NCBI GenBank assembly: GCA_050248495.1
Contig: JBFWSG010000008.1
Span: 85,046 to 149,045 of the forward strand
DNA length: 64,000 nucleotides
Direction: 5' to 3'
DNA from: DASYDU01 sp050248495
Lineage (GTDB): Bacteria > Planctomycetota > Planctomycetia > Pirellulales > Lacipirellulaceae
Position 1 is the first letter of the stretch. Every line of letters starts with the position of its first letter. A program made the position numbers and the translations under genes. Positions 56,428 through 64,000 of the stretch are shown here, piece by piece. Below the pieces are notes generated by a model. The model searched no databases. It was not told where the DNA came from and saw only the letters and a program-made list of their open reading frames with translations.

Positions 56428-59400
56428 TTGAACAGCTCGATCGCGCGACGGCAGTTGTTGTTTTGGGCGGCGCAGACGCTGGCTCTCTCGCTGCTCGGGG
56501 CGGACAGGGCAACGGCAACCGTCTACGATTTCGAACCGGACGGCGGAGAATACGCGGGCAATATCCTGGGGCAAAATCCGTTGTTCGTTCCAGGCGGCAT
56601 TCGCTCGATTACGCAATTCAACAATCTTTATAAAACCAGCAACAACAGCCTTATCCACGACGAGTTCGAGGTCGGAGCGGGAAATCCCATCGATTTTCGC
56701 TTGTCGACGGGCTACATGACCAATTGGGAGAATGGCAGTCCCGTGATTACCAATTGGATCAATTCCCGCGCCGGGTTCAAGTTCCCTGCCGGTTCGGCGC
56801 TGGGTGGCGAGTATTCCGGCGGGCGAACTGGTGAAAAAATCACGTTTCGTGCGTACGGCACCCGCGTCGGCAGCGGACTGTATTCCGAAATGGAGGAGTT
56901 GCCGGTGGTCGCGGAGACCTCCGTGGTTGTCCAATCCGACAGTCAATCGCTGCCGTTCCGCTTTGATTCGCTCTCGGCGGATGCATATTCATTTGCCGCG
57001 ATCCGCACGACGGTCGATGACAAATTCATCACGTCCGGCATTGGCATGAACACGACCAGCATTGAAATCACGACGGTTCCCGATCCGTCGCCGCCCGTCT
57101 TCCGGCATTCGCCGACCATTTTCGATTTCGGCAACGAAGGCAAAAGTTTCGCGAAGAACGCCTATCTCCTGGGAGAGACGACTGGGGCGGCCGGGCTCGC
57201 CAAAGTCAATGAGGCTCACGCCTCGAGTCATGGATTTCATAACGAGGAGTTTGAGATCGGCGTGCCGAGCGGAGCAGTGGCAGGTTTTCGCATCAGTGGG
57301 GGATCGACCGCCGGTTATGCGGGGCAATGGATGTCGTTGGAAGGCTCCGCAGGGCACGTTGCGTTTTGGGTGAACGCAAAAGAGGGCAACATGTTTCCGG
57401 AAGACGCCGCGATCGGCGTCACCCGGTTCAATCCGGTTTTCACTTCGTTCGATAACAACGGCAATCCGGTGGAAGTCATCATCCGCGCTTATGCCGAACG
57501 AATTGAAAGCGGCTCGTTCGAAGAGTTGAACGGTTTGACCATGGTCGGCGAAGCGAAAGGCTTCGGGGTTGGCACGTTTAACACTCCGCCCGTCCTGGAG
57601 CTCTTGGCCAACGCGCGTTCGTTCACGGTGCATACGGGCGATGGGAACGGCAATTTTTACACATTTCCAAAAGAAGGCATTTACGCCCGCACCATCGTCA
57701 ACCAGATGATCGTCGACACGGTACCCGACGAATCTGCCGCTACACCCGGCGACTACAACGGTGACCAGGTGGTGAATGCGGCCGACTACACGGTCTGGCG
57801 AGATACGCTGAATTCGACGACGGACTTGCGAGCGGACGGCAATCACAGCGGCACGGTCGACGCCGGCGACTACGGCGTATGGAAGACAAACTTTGGAACC
57901 GCGGGCGGCGGGGGCGCGATCTCGAATTCTGCCGTGCCTGAGCCGCAATATCTTTCGATGCTGGCGCTTGCCGCAATTGCTCTGCTGCTTGTTCCCAGGT
58001 TTCGCTTCGACAACTTTGCTACTGCAATGATGATCCCTGCTCGGGTTGGCGTAGGAATCCCAAAAATGAATGGGCTGACTCGGTGGCGATCGATCGGATG
58101 GGGAATTGGCGCCCTTTGTCATTCGGCGCTGCTCCTGCCCATGTCGATTGCGACTGATTATGACTTCGAACCAGATGGTCAGGAATACGCTGGAGACATT
58201 CTTGGAAAGAACCCCCTGTTCTTTCCTGGGGGGATCCGCAACATCAAGCAGTTCAACGACCTCTACCGCACAAGCAATGGTTTTATCGTCGACGAATTCG
58301 AAGTTGGGGCGGGAGATCCAGGCGGACTTGGCTTATCCACTGGATACTACACAACGTGGGAAATGGATAATCCCACAATTCCCACGTGGGTAAACTCTCG
58401 CGCGGGATTCAAATTCCCCGCCGGCTCGGCACTAGGTGGTGAATACACGCCTGCTGGAGCGATCGGAGAAAAACTCGTATTCCGTGCGTACGAGTTTCCC
58501 ATCCACACGGGCCTCTATACGGAATTGGACAAATTGCCGTACCTCGATGAAGTCTCGACGGTGATTCAAGCCAACCAGGTAAAAATCCCCTTTCGAATTG
58601 ACTCCCTTTCCGGCGATGCGCGATCGTTTGCCGCTTTTCGAGTCACGGCCGACGGCAAGTACATTACGTCTCCCAATCCTATCAGCGTGGGCAGCGTCGA
58701 GCTGACAACGGTAGCCGACACTTCTCCCCCGCCATTTCCTCGATCGCCAACGCAATTCGACTTTGCCAACGTGGGCACTCATTATCCAGTCGACGCCTTC
58801 GTAGTCGGAGACGAACTCCAACCAGGCCTCGACAAATTGAATGCCGCGCTCGACTCAAGCCATGGATATCACGATGAGGAGTTTGAATTTGACGTTCCAT
58901 CGACGGGCCGCTTTAAGGTGAGCGGGGGAAACCAAAACAGCTATCCCAGACGGTGGATGCTCTTTGCCGGCTCCGCAGGACACGTCAGCTGGTGGGTCAA
59001 CGCAAAAGACGGTTATGTGTTTCCGGAAGACGCGGCCATCGGTGTCGTCAACTACAATCCGGGTTTTACGGGCTTCGATAACGGCGGCAATCCGGTCGAA
59101 GTCATCATTCGCGCTTACGCGGAAGAGATTCAGACCGGCACATTCGAGGAACTTGCGGGACTCACCCTTGTCGGTGAGGCGAAAAAGCTTGGCGTCGGCA
59201 CATTCAATACTCCCCCCATGCTCGAACTCTTTGCCAACGCCAAATCATTCACCGTGCACACCGGCGATGGAAACGGCAACTTCGTCACGTACGTCCATGG
59301 CGACGGCTCCTTTGCCAGTACTGCACTCAATCAGATCATGATTGATACTATGCCCGAGACGCCCCTTGGTTTACCCGGCGACTACAACGGCGACCATACG

Positions 59401-59694
59401 GTTGACGCCGCCGACTACACGATCTATCGCGACAGTGTGGGCCAATCGACGCTCAATAATCGTGGCCCAGGAATCACCGGCCCGGTGGGAGCGGCCGACT
59501 ATGACGTCTGGAAAGCACATTTCGGTGATAGCTCGGGAGGCGGAGCGAATTCGCCCGTTGAGATCGCAGGTGTTCCAGAGCCATGCGCCTGGGCCACGCT
59601 CGTCCTCGCGGCACTGGCCTCGACGCTCTCGCCAACGCGCGTTCGTGCCCAGGGATCGCTCGCCCAATCAAATCGCATACAATGTCGGATGTAA
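56428..59694 (+). CDS. Fused double PEP-CTERM/dockerin protein with internal sorting signal and internal signal peptide
   Basis: 1088 residues from a TTG at 56428 with AAAGGAG seven bases upstream; this start aligns with the ATG of the relative at 45445 (MNSP versus LNSS). Residues ~1-523 are one complete PEP-CTERM protein: signal peptide, two homologous halves, dockerin-type repeats (GDYNGDQVVNAADYTVWRD) and a sorting signal VPEPQYLSMLALAAIALLL. No stop follows. After ~25 residues a second complete unit starts at MNGLTRWRSIGWGIGALC (ATG 58066, weak ribosome site TAGGAA), with its own halves, dockerin repeats and final VPEPCAWATLVLAALAS. The result is either a genuine fusion by tandem duplication with loss of the intergenic stop, or two genes joined by a sequence error. 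Surface localisation is expected; processing at the inner site is unknown. Confidence 0.85.
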   Translation: MNSSIARRQLLFWAAQTLALSLLGADRATATVYDFEPDGGEYAGNILGQNPLFVPGGIRSITQFNNLYKTSNNSLIHDEFEVGAGNPIDFRLSTGYMTNWENGSPVITNWINSRAGFKFPAGSALGGEYSGGRTGEKITFRAYGTRVGSGLYSEMEELPVVAETSVVVQSDSQSLPFRFDSLSADAYSFAAIRTTVDDKFITSGIGMNTTSIEITTVPDPSPPVFRHSPTIFDFGNEGKSFAKNAYLLGETTGAAGLAKVNEAHASSHGFHNEEFEIGVPSGAVAGFRISGGSTAGYAGQWMSLEGSAGHVAFWVNAKEGNMFPEDAAIGVTRFNPVFTSFDNNGNPVEVIIRAYAERIESGSFEELNGLTMVGEAKGFGVGTFNTPPVLELLANARSFTVHTGDGNGNFYTFPKEGIYARTIVNQMIVDTVPDESAATPGDYNGDQVVNAADYTVWRDTLNSTTDLRADGNHSGTVDAGDYGVWKTNFGTAGGGGAISNSAVPEPQYLSMLALAAIALLLVPRFRFDNFATAMMIPARVGVGIPKMNGLTRWRSIGWGIGALCHSALLLPMSIATDYDFEPDGQEYAGDILGKNPLFFPGGIRNIKQFNDLYRTSNGFIVDEFEVGAGDPGGLGLSTGYYTTWEMDNPTIPTWVNSRAGFKFPAGSALGGEYTPAGAIGEKLVFRAYEFPIHTGLYTELDKLPYLDEVSTVIQANQVKIPFRIDSLSGDARSFAAFRVTADGKYITSPNPISVGSVELTTVADTSPPPFPRSPTQFDFANVGTHYPVDAFVVGDELQPGLDKLNAALDSSHGYHDEEFEFDVPSTGRFKVSGGNQNSYPRRWMLFAGSAGHVSWWVNAKDGYVFPEDAAIGVVNYNPGFTGFDNGGNPVEVIIRAYAEEIQTGTFEELAGLTLVGEAKKLGVGTFNTPPMLELFANAKSFTVHTGDGNGNFVTYVHGDGSFASTALNQIMIDTMPETPLGLPGDYNGDHTVDAADYTIYRDSVGQSTLNNRGPGITGPVGAADYDVWKAHFGDSSGGGANSPVEIAGVPEPCAWATLVLAALASTLSPTRVRAQGSLAQSNRIQCRM

Positions 59695-59715
59695 CTACTT
59701 GAGACGAAAACGATC

Positions 59716-60690
59716 ATGCGCTCGAATAAGTTGGCGACAATAGCATTTGCTTTGGCCGTTTCGATGGCGAATGTGTCCACGACATTCGCTGAGTCGCAAC
59801 TCGAAAAAACCACGGTCGCTTACCGTGAAGTCAATGGACACAAGATCCTTGTCGATGTCTATCGACCGAAGGGAGACAGCGTTTGTCCCGTAATTGTCTG
59901 GCTCCATGGCGGAGCGCTGATCATGGGAAATCGCGAGAGCGTTCATTTCGAGATAATGAATCTGGCCGAGGAGAAGGGCTATGCAGTCGTTTCTTTCGAC
60001 TATCGCCTGGCTCCGGAGAGCAAGCTGCCCGAGTTGATCAGCGATCTCGAGGCGGGCTATCAGTGGCTGGTGCATGACGGAGCCAAGGAGTTTCATCTTG
60101 ACCCTTACCGAATTGTCGTCGCCGGCGGATCGGCTGGCGGGTATCTATCGCTCGTATCCGGATACCGCATGGAACCGAAACCCAAAGGGATTGTCGCCCT
60201 CTACGGCTATGGCAGCTTGAACAGCGATTGGTATTCGCAGCCAAGTCCCCATCCGTGCCATAACGGGTCAAAGTTCACAAAGCAAGACGCCGAGGAACAG
60301 ACCGATGGAACGGTGGTCTCCGATAGTCGTGAACGAAAAGGCGACGGCGTCGAAATCTACCTCTACTACCGGCAGCAGGGAATCTGGCCCGAAGAGGTCA
60401 GCGGCTTCGATCCAGCGACGATGGCGGACGACCTGGTCCCCTACGAGCCGATCCGGAACGTGATCGCCGACTATCCGCCGACGCTGCTGATCCACGGAAC
60501 GGAAGACACGGATGTGCCGTTCGAAGAGTCCAAGAAATTTGCCGACGCCCTCGAACGGCAAGGTGTTCCCCATACGCTGATTGCCATCGAACATGGCGAG
60601 CACGGATTAGGCGGTGGCGACCCTCAGAAAATCGATGCGGCCTACCAATCGATGAAGGAATTTGTCACCAAGCATCTTTCCTGGAACTAG
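59716..60690 (+). CDS. Secreted alpha/beta-hydrolase esterase, copy 2
   Basis: 324 residues with a signal peptide (about 1-26), 21 bases after the double PEP-CTERM gene. WLHGGALIMGNRE forms the oxyanion hole; the nucleophile elbow is GGSAGG (Ser ~139) where copy 1 has GESAGG; Asp in HGTEDTDVPF and His in EHGEHGLGGG complete the triad. Segments such as YYRQQGIWPEEVSGFDPAT match copy 1 (50609) almost exactly. The change at the elbow and the surface-loop differences could mean diverged substrate preference. Same downstream partner as copy 1 (an FG-GAP gene 78 bases away). Confidence 0.9.
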   Translation: MRSNKLATIAFALAVSMANVSTTFAESQLEKTTVAYREVNGHKILVDVYRPKGDSVCPVIVWLHGGALIMGNRESVHFEIMNLAEEKGYAVVSFDYRLAPESKLPELISDLEAGYQWLVHDGAKEFHLDPYRIVVAGGSAGGYLSLVSGYRMEPKPKGIVALYGYGSLNSDWYSQPSPHPCHNGSKFTKQDAEEQTDGTVVSDSRERKGDGVEIYLYYRQQGIWPEEVSGFDPATMADDLVPYEPIRNVIADYPPTLLIHGTEDTDVPFEESKKFADALERQGVPHTLIAIEHGEHGLGGGDPQKIDAAYQSMKEFVTKHLSWN

Positions 60691-60768
60691 TGCGAGCCGC
60701 ACAGGCACTTGGCGTCTTCCGCGCGTTTCCAGTATCAATCGCAAGGATGTTCTCTCCGAGGTATCACC

Positions 60769-63480
60769 GTGAAGTGCTTGATTTTCCTGCTCGTGGTTAC
60801 GACTCTTTCCGTCGTGGAAGCTGCTCGAGATCCGTCGAAGCCGCTACCCACCGCGCAGGATTCAGCGCCGTCCGCAGCCGCGTTTCCCAAGCCGGGCGAA
60901 TGGCCGACCATCCGCCGCACCGGATCGCTCGAGGCGCATTCTCCGCTCAAAGGAAAGGTCACAACCCCATCCATTGCGTGGCAGCAATTTGTTGGCTCCC
61001 TGGAAAGTCACGTCGTCGTTGAACCGGGCGAATCACAAGCCGAGCTAAACCTCTCGGACGACGAGCCCGCATCTGCCGAACCTGGCGACGCCATCTCCGT
61101 CGCAGAATTTGTTCCTGTGCTGCCGGAGGAAGATCAGAATTTGTGCAGCAACCAGGCAAACTTTGCTTATGCCGACATCCTGCCCGAATATCCGGGCAAA
61201 GAAAAAATCGAGTTTGAGAGTGCCTTTCGCAAGGCGATGATTGATGGCCAGTGGCCGAAGTGTGTTGGTCGCTGCCTGGCAAAGAAAGACGGCGAGTGGA
61301 TCACGGTTTGGGAAACTGAGCCGATCAGCGATCTCTTCATTGCCTTGCCGCTGGTCGGGGACTTCGACGGCGACGGTGCGCAAGAAATCGCCATTCTTCC
61401 GTTCTATGCGATGACGCTGTTCGACGCCCGCACCGGAAAGGTCAAGGACAGCTGCCGTTTTACCGACAACCGAAGTTATGGCTTCGCCGGCGCTTACGAT
61501 TTCAATCACGACGGCAAATCGGAGTTTCTAGTTGCAGCCGATTTCTCCAAACACATCGATGTGCTCGGATTCCCCGATGGGAAAAAACTAGAGCGGCTCT
61601 GGACGCAAGACATCGAACCGGAAACATTTCGCCCCAAAAAGGTGTTGCGCGTCGCGCCCGACCCGACGGCCGACGTCGATGGAGACGGTCAGGCCGAAGT
61701 GATCGCGACGGTTTTCGGTGACGCGGGCGATGAAAAATGGCACTTGCGTTTTCTCGACGCGCTCACCGGCACGACAAAGTTCGATTTCCCCGATGAGATG
61801 TTCTCTGCCCCGCTCGACGTCGACGGCGACGGCGTGCCGGAAGTTCTTTCCACCGCAACGAAAGGCGTCAATCCGCTGGCGAAGATTCGTGTCCGTTCGA
61901 TCAAGGGGGGCAATCCGCACGTGCTTTGGGAGAAAGAAGGAGCCAATTGGGAAACCTGGACTCCCAACATGTTGCCCAACGTGAAGTCGTGCGCCATTTT
62001 GGGACAAGAGACGGTTCTTAGCCGGACTGCCGACGAGCATGTTCAGGCCGTGCTCCGTGAAGTGCACTCCCCGTCCAAGGCGTCAATGTCGATCGCCGAC
62101 TGGGACGGCTCGGGATTCAACCCCGCGACAACCATCACCGGTGAGCATCTGAATGCCTTGGGCTTCGACGCCAAGGGTCGGCTCCTCGTGCGATCGCGGC
62201 ACCAGCTCGGCCTGCCGGCGTCGCTCACCGTGTCGGGCGGAAAAGCCGTGCAACACAGCACCAAGCGGATCGGTCTGGAGCCGGGTCCGGCGGCAGTGGT
62301 TTGGCCCGACGGCGCCACCGCCCCGACGATCGCCGTCCAGGGAGCGGTTGACGAGCAAGTCACGTTCAAGCCGCCCAAAACGACGGGTGCCGCAGTCGAG
62401 TGCAAACATATCGCTGGCCGTGGCCAAGGCGGCTGGTATCCCGGCACGCTTGGTCCCGTGCTGGCCGATCTCGCTGGTGACGGCAACCGTCAAATCATCG
62501 TGTCCGACATTGGCACTGACGGCTGCGCGCGATTGTCGGTCAAGAATCTCGATGGCGAGGTGATCTGGCAGCGCGAGTTTCCGGACATCCCGGGCGTGCA
62601 CAACTACTACAACGTCGGCGGCATCGTCCTCTGGCAGGTAGGACATTTCCGCGACAGCAAGAAGCAAGATGTTCTCGTGACGGTTCAGCGCTCGATGTTA
62701 GGCACGGAGGAAACGTCCTTACTCTCGGGGACGGACGGCAGCTTGATCTGGATGCGCGACAAGCAAATCAGCAAACGAGCTGTCGGTGGCAATTCCTTTG
62801 CCGTCGCGGACTACGACGGCGACGGCCTCGATGATGTTGCTTCCCTGTGGCCGAGCATCATCTACATTCTCAAGGGCACCACGGGCGAGGATGTCCTGGC
62901 GATGGACGCCTACTGGAAGCAGGTGTACGACAAGCAAGTCTATTTCGGCCAGGCCGTGGCGGGTGACTTTCTCAACGACGGCAAACCCTCATTTTTCTTC
63001 AGCGGCCGCCTGATGACCGGCGTGATCAAGACCGACGGCACATTGGTCTGGTTCGACGCCCTCGATAAGAGCGCGCCCCATTTGCCTTCGTTCGGTGACT
63101 TCGACGGCGACGGCAAAATCGAAATGATCGGCGTCGGCTTCGACGACGGCATTCGCTGCTACGACCTGGCCAGTGGAAAAATCAATTGGCGGATGCCAAG
63201 TCCTTTGGATGGCAAGGGCTTCGGCATGCACTCGGAGAACCCCGTCAGCGGCGCGGTCGCCGCCGACATCGACAACGACGGCCGCGACGAAGCACTGATC
63301 TCTTTGGACGATTCCCTGCTCTGCCTGGCGACTTCGCCGCAGGGCTCAGCCGGCGAGACTCGTTGGAGTCAGAAGTTCCCTACCCAGATCGGCCCTCCGA
63401 CAGTTGTGCAGCTGGAGGAGAATGGACCGGCCAATATTTTGGTCGTGGGACGAGATGGGAACGTATATTGTGTGAGGTAG
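60769..63480 (+). CDS. Secreted FG-GAP/VCBS and PQQ-like beta-propeller protein, copy 2
   Basis: 903 residues from a GTG at 60769, which follows GAGG by seven bases and opens a signal peptide (CLIFLLVVTTLSVVEA). The choice makes the length identical to copy 1 (51661). DFDGDGAQE, DFNHDGKSE, DVDGDGQAE, DVDGDGVPE, DYDGDGLDD, DFDGDGKIE and DIDNDGRDE calcium motifs and PQQ-like blade ends (GEVIWQREF, GSLIWMRDK, GTLVWFDAL) recur at the same positions as in copy 1. Probably a calcium-stabilised surface propeller working with the adjacent esterase or with the PEP-CTERM/dockerin proteins; its function is unknown. Confidence 0.88.
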   Translation: MKCLIFLLVVTTLSVVEAARDPSKPLPTAQDSAPSAAAFPKPGEWPTIRRTGSLEAHSPLKGKVTTPSIAWQQFVGSLESHVVVEPGESQAELNLSDDEPASAEPGDAISVAEFVPVLPEEDQNLCSNQANFAYADILPEYPGKEKIEFESAFRKAMIDGQWPKCVGRCLAKKDGEWITVWETEPISDLFIALPLVGDFDGDGAQEIAILPFYAMTLFDARTGKVKDSCRFTDNRSYGFAGAYDFNHDGKSEFLVAADFSKHIDVLGFPDGKKLERLWTQDIEPETFRPKKVLRVAPDPTADVDGDGQAEVIATVFGDAGDEKWHLRFLDALTGTTKFDFPDEMFSAPLDVDGDGVPEVLSTATKGVNPLAKIRVRSIKGGNPHVLWEKEGANWETWTPNMLPNVKSCAILGQETVLSRTADEHVQAVLREVHSPSKASMSIADWDGSGFNPATTITGEHLNALGFDAKGRLLVRSRHQLGLPASLTVSGGKAVQHSTKRIGLEPGPAAVVWPDGATAPTIAVQGAVDEQVTFKPPKTTGAAVECKHIAGRGQGGWYPGTLGPVLADLAGDGNRQIIVSDIGTDGCARLSVKNLDGEVIWQREFPDIPGVHNYYNVGGIVLWQVGHFRDSKKQDVLVTVQRSMLGTEETSLLSGTDGSLIWMRDKQISKRAVGGNSFAVADYDGDGLDDVASLWPSIIYILKGTTGEDVLAMDAYWKQVYDKQVYFGQAVAGDFLNDGKPSFFFSGRLMTGVIKTDGTLVWFDALDKSAPHLPSFGDFDGDGKIEMIGVGFDDGIRCYDLASGKINWRMPSPLDGKGFGMHSENPVSGAVAADIDNDGRDEALISLDDSLLCLATSPQGSAGETRWSQKFPTQIGPPTVVQLEENGPANILVVGRDGNVYCVR

Positions 63481-63519
63481 AAACGCATCGAGCAAATCGA
63501 ATCCGGCACGACGCTTCAT

Positions 63520-63541
63520 TCACTCGAAGTTCGACGAGTGA
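63520..63541 (+). terminator. Weak hairpin after the FG-GAP gene
   Basis: TCACTCG and CGAGTGA with an 8-base loop, 40 bases after the stop at 63480, with no T-tract. It may be a weak terminator or chance. Confidence 0.3.
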
Positions 63542-63656
63542 TGCTGCTCCTCTCCACAAATGCCCCTAAATTGCGGGCAGTGCGAGAGTTCTGGGGCCAG
63601 ACGGCCAGCCGCAGTCAGGAAAATCAAAGCCTTCTGTCGGCACGGTTTTCAGCAAG

Positions 63657-63684
63657 AGCGGGCGACGAGATTCGAACTCGCGAC
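63657..63684 (-). other. tRNA 3'-half fragment (tRNA-Gly-like T-arm and acceptor strand)
   Basis: On the minus strand GTCGCGAGTTCGAATCTCG followed by TCGCCCGCT. This is a canonical T-arm (CGAG-TTCGAAT-CTCG) running into an acceptor 3' strand of the type I remember from bacterial tRNA-Gly. The rest of a tRNA is missing: the preceding sequence does not fold into an anticodon arm and no matching 5' acceptor strand is found. Such fragments are typical scars of integration at tRNA 3' ends. Confidence 0.55.
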
Positions 63685-63897
63685 TCCAGCTTGAGAATCG
63701 ACCGATTGGGCGATTTTTTTCTATGCCCAAGAACCCCCTGTTCTGCTGATCCTAACGCAATGCGGAGCTATTCGCACATCGGCGCAGTCTATTGCGTAAT
63801 TTCGCACTCAGCCACGGTATCGCGGAAGTTACTCCGCAAAAACTCAGTAGTGCTTGAGTATGTGCCAAACAAGAGATGACTCAGTGTCGACTTCAAG

Positions 63898-63999
63898 CTA
63901 AAAACGAGAGTCATAGTCGACCCGCGTATCCAAATCGAAAACAACTCCGGGATCATCCACGGCCAGACGAAAACACATCTCCGGATGTTCCTTCCAAAA
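63898..63999 (-). CDS. C-terminal end of a gene cut by the right edge
   Basis: The minus strand is open from the window edge to a TAG at 63898-63900 and gives 33 residues ending VVFDLDTRVDYDSRF. The codon use and mixed composition look protein-like, and the following 417 bases are gene-free, as expected after a gene. Too little is visible to name a family. Confidence 0.4.
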   Translation of the reverse strand, partial: FWKEHPEMCFRLAVDDPGVVFDLDTRVDYDSRF

Positions 64000-64000
64000 T

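Larger units (their letters stand above)
63481..63897. other. Gene-free stretch at the right end
   Basis: 417 bases. An open frame of 113 codons (63538-63879) reads through the tRNA-like fragment and gives a GDEIRTRDS peptide, the usual artefact of translating a tRNA 3' half, so I do not call it. The stretch contains a weak hairpin (63520-63541) and the tRNA fragment. Confidence 0.6.

Noticed and set aside
63706..63730. Hairpin TTGGGC / GCCCAA as a terminator
   Set aside because: Six-base stem with a 13-base loop, over 200 bases from the nearest stop; likely chance or part of the degraded tRNA region.
63538..63879. 113-codon open frame at the right end
   Set aside because: Translation of the tRNA fragment gives a GDEIRTRDS-type peptide, a known annotation artefact; no other support.

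Overview
The window looks like a chromosomal segment of a planctomycete, most likely Pirellulales-like. The evidence is the gene repertoire: DUF1549/DUF1553 proteins with CxxCH motifs, DUF1559 pseudopilin-like proteins, PEP-CTERM sorted proteins (some with dockerin-type repeats), secreted sulfatase, Gfo/Idh/MocA, ThuA and CehA/McbA-type proteins, and XylR-type AraC regulators. This placement is inferred from family content only. No rRNA, complete tRNA, CRISPR array, transposase or integrase was seen.

Layout. (1) 0-4 kb: end of a DUF1549/DUF1553 protein followed by a cytochrome-WD40-coiled-coil protein. (2) 4-15.4 kb: an L-fucose utilisation locus. Six tightly packed minus-strand genes run L-fucose dehydrogenase-like SDR, L-fuconate dehydratase, Na+/solute symporter, orphan sugar-binding protein, 2-keto-3-deoxy-L-fuconate dehydrogenase-like SDR, GH97. 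Divergent from them are a FadR-type GntR regulator, a GH29 alpha-L-fucosidase and a XylR-type regulator. CTGTC/GACAG operator-like sites lie around the divergent promoter. (3) 15.7-20.8 kb: PEP-CTERM protein, SGNH hydrolase, PEP-CTERM/dockerin protein, DUF1559 protein, small lipoprotein. (4) 20.9-27.1 kb: a minus-strand operon of allophanate hydrolase, an NMT1/SsuABC-type ABC transporter and a sulfatase, preceded by an exact sigma-54 promoter, so probably nitrogen controlled. (5) 27.3-41.5 kb: assorted secreted enzymes and regulators (PHP/CehA, DUF1549-LamG-DUF1553, enolase superfamily plus XylR-type regulator, Gfo/Idh/MocA, nitrilase superfamily, degenerate transglutaminase-like, ThuA). (6) 42.1-63.5 kb: a duplicated surface-protein island. 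It has a second PEP-CTERM/DUF1559/lipoprotein/dockerin module, a secreted amidohydrolase and isochorismatase, and then two copies of an esterase plus 903-residue FG-GAP protein pair. Between the pairs lie an MFS transporter and a giant gene that is two PEP-CTERM/dockerin proteins fused in frame.

How the genes may work together. The fucose locus would release fucose (GH29, perhaps GH97), import it (symporter) and oxidise it by the non-phosphorylating fuconate route. The lactonase and the final hydrolase of that route are not in the window. The allophanate operon would scavenge a nitrogen compound. The right-hand island looks like an expanding set of cell-surface proteins: exosortase-sorted dockerin proteins, secreted esterases and Ca-binding beta-propellers repeated as units. 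The most unusual observations are the fused double PEP-CTERM gene, the duplicated esterase/FG-GAP units and the sigma-54-driven allophanate/ABC/sulfatase operon.
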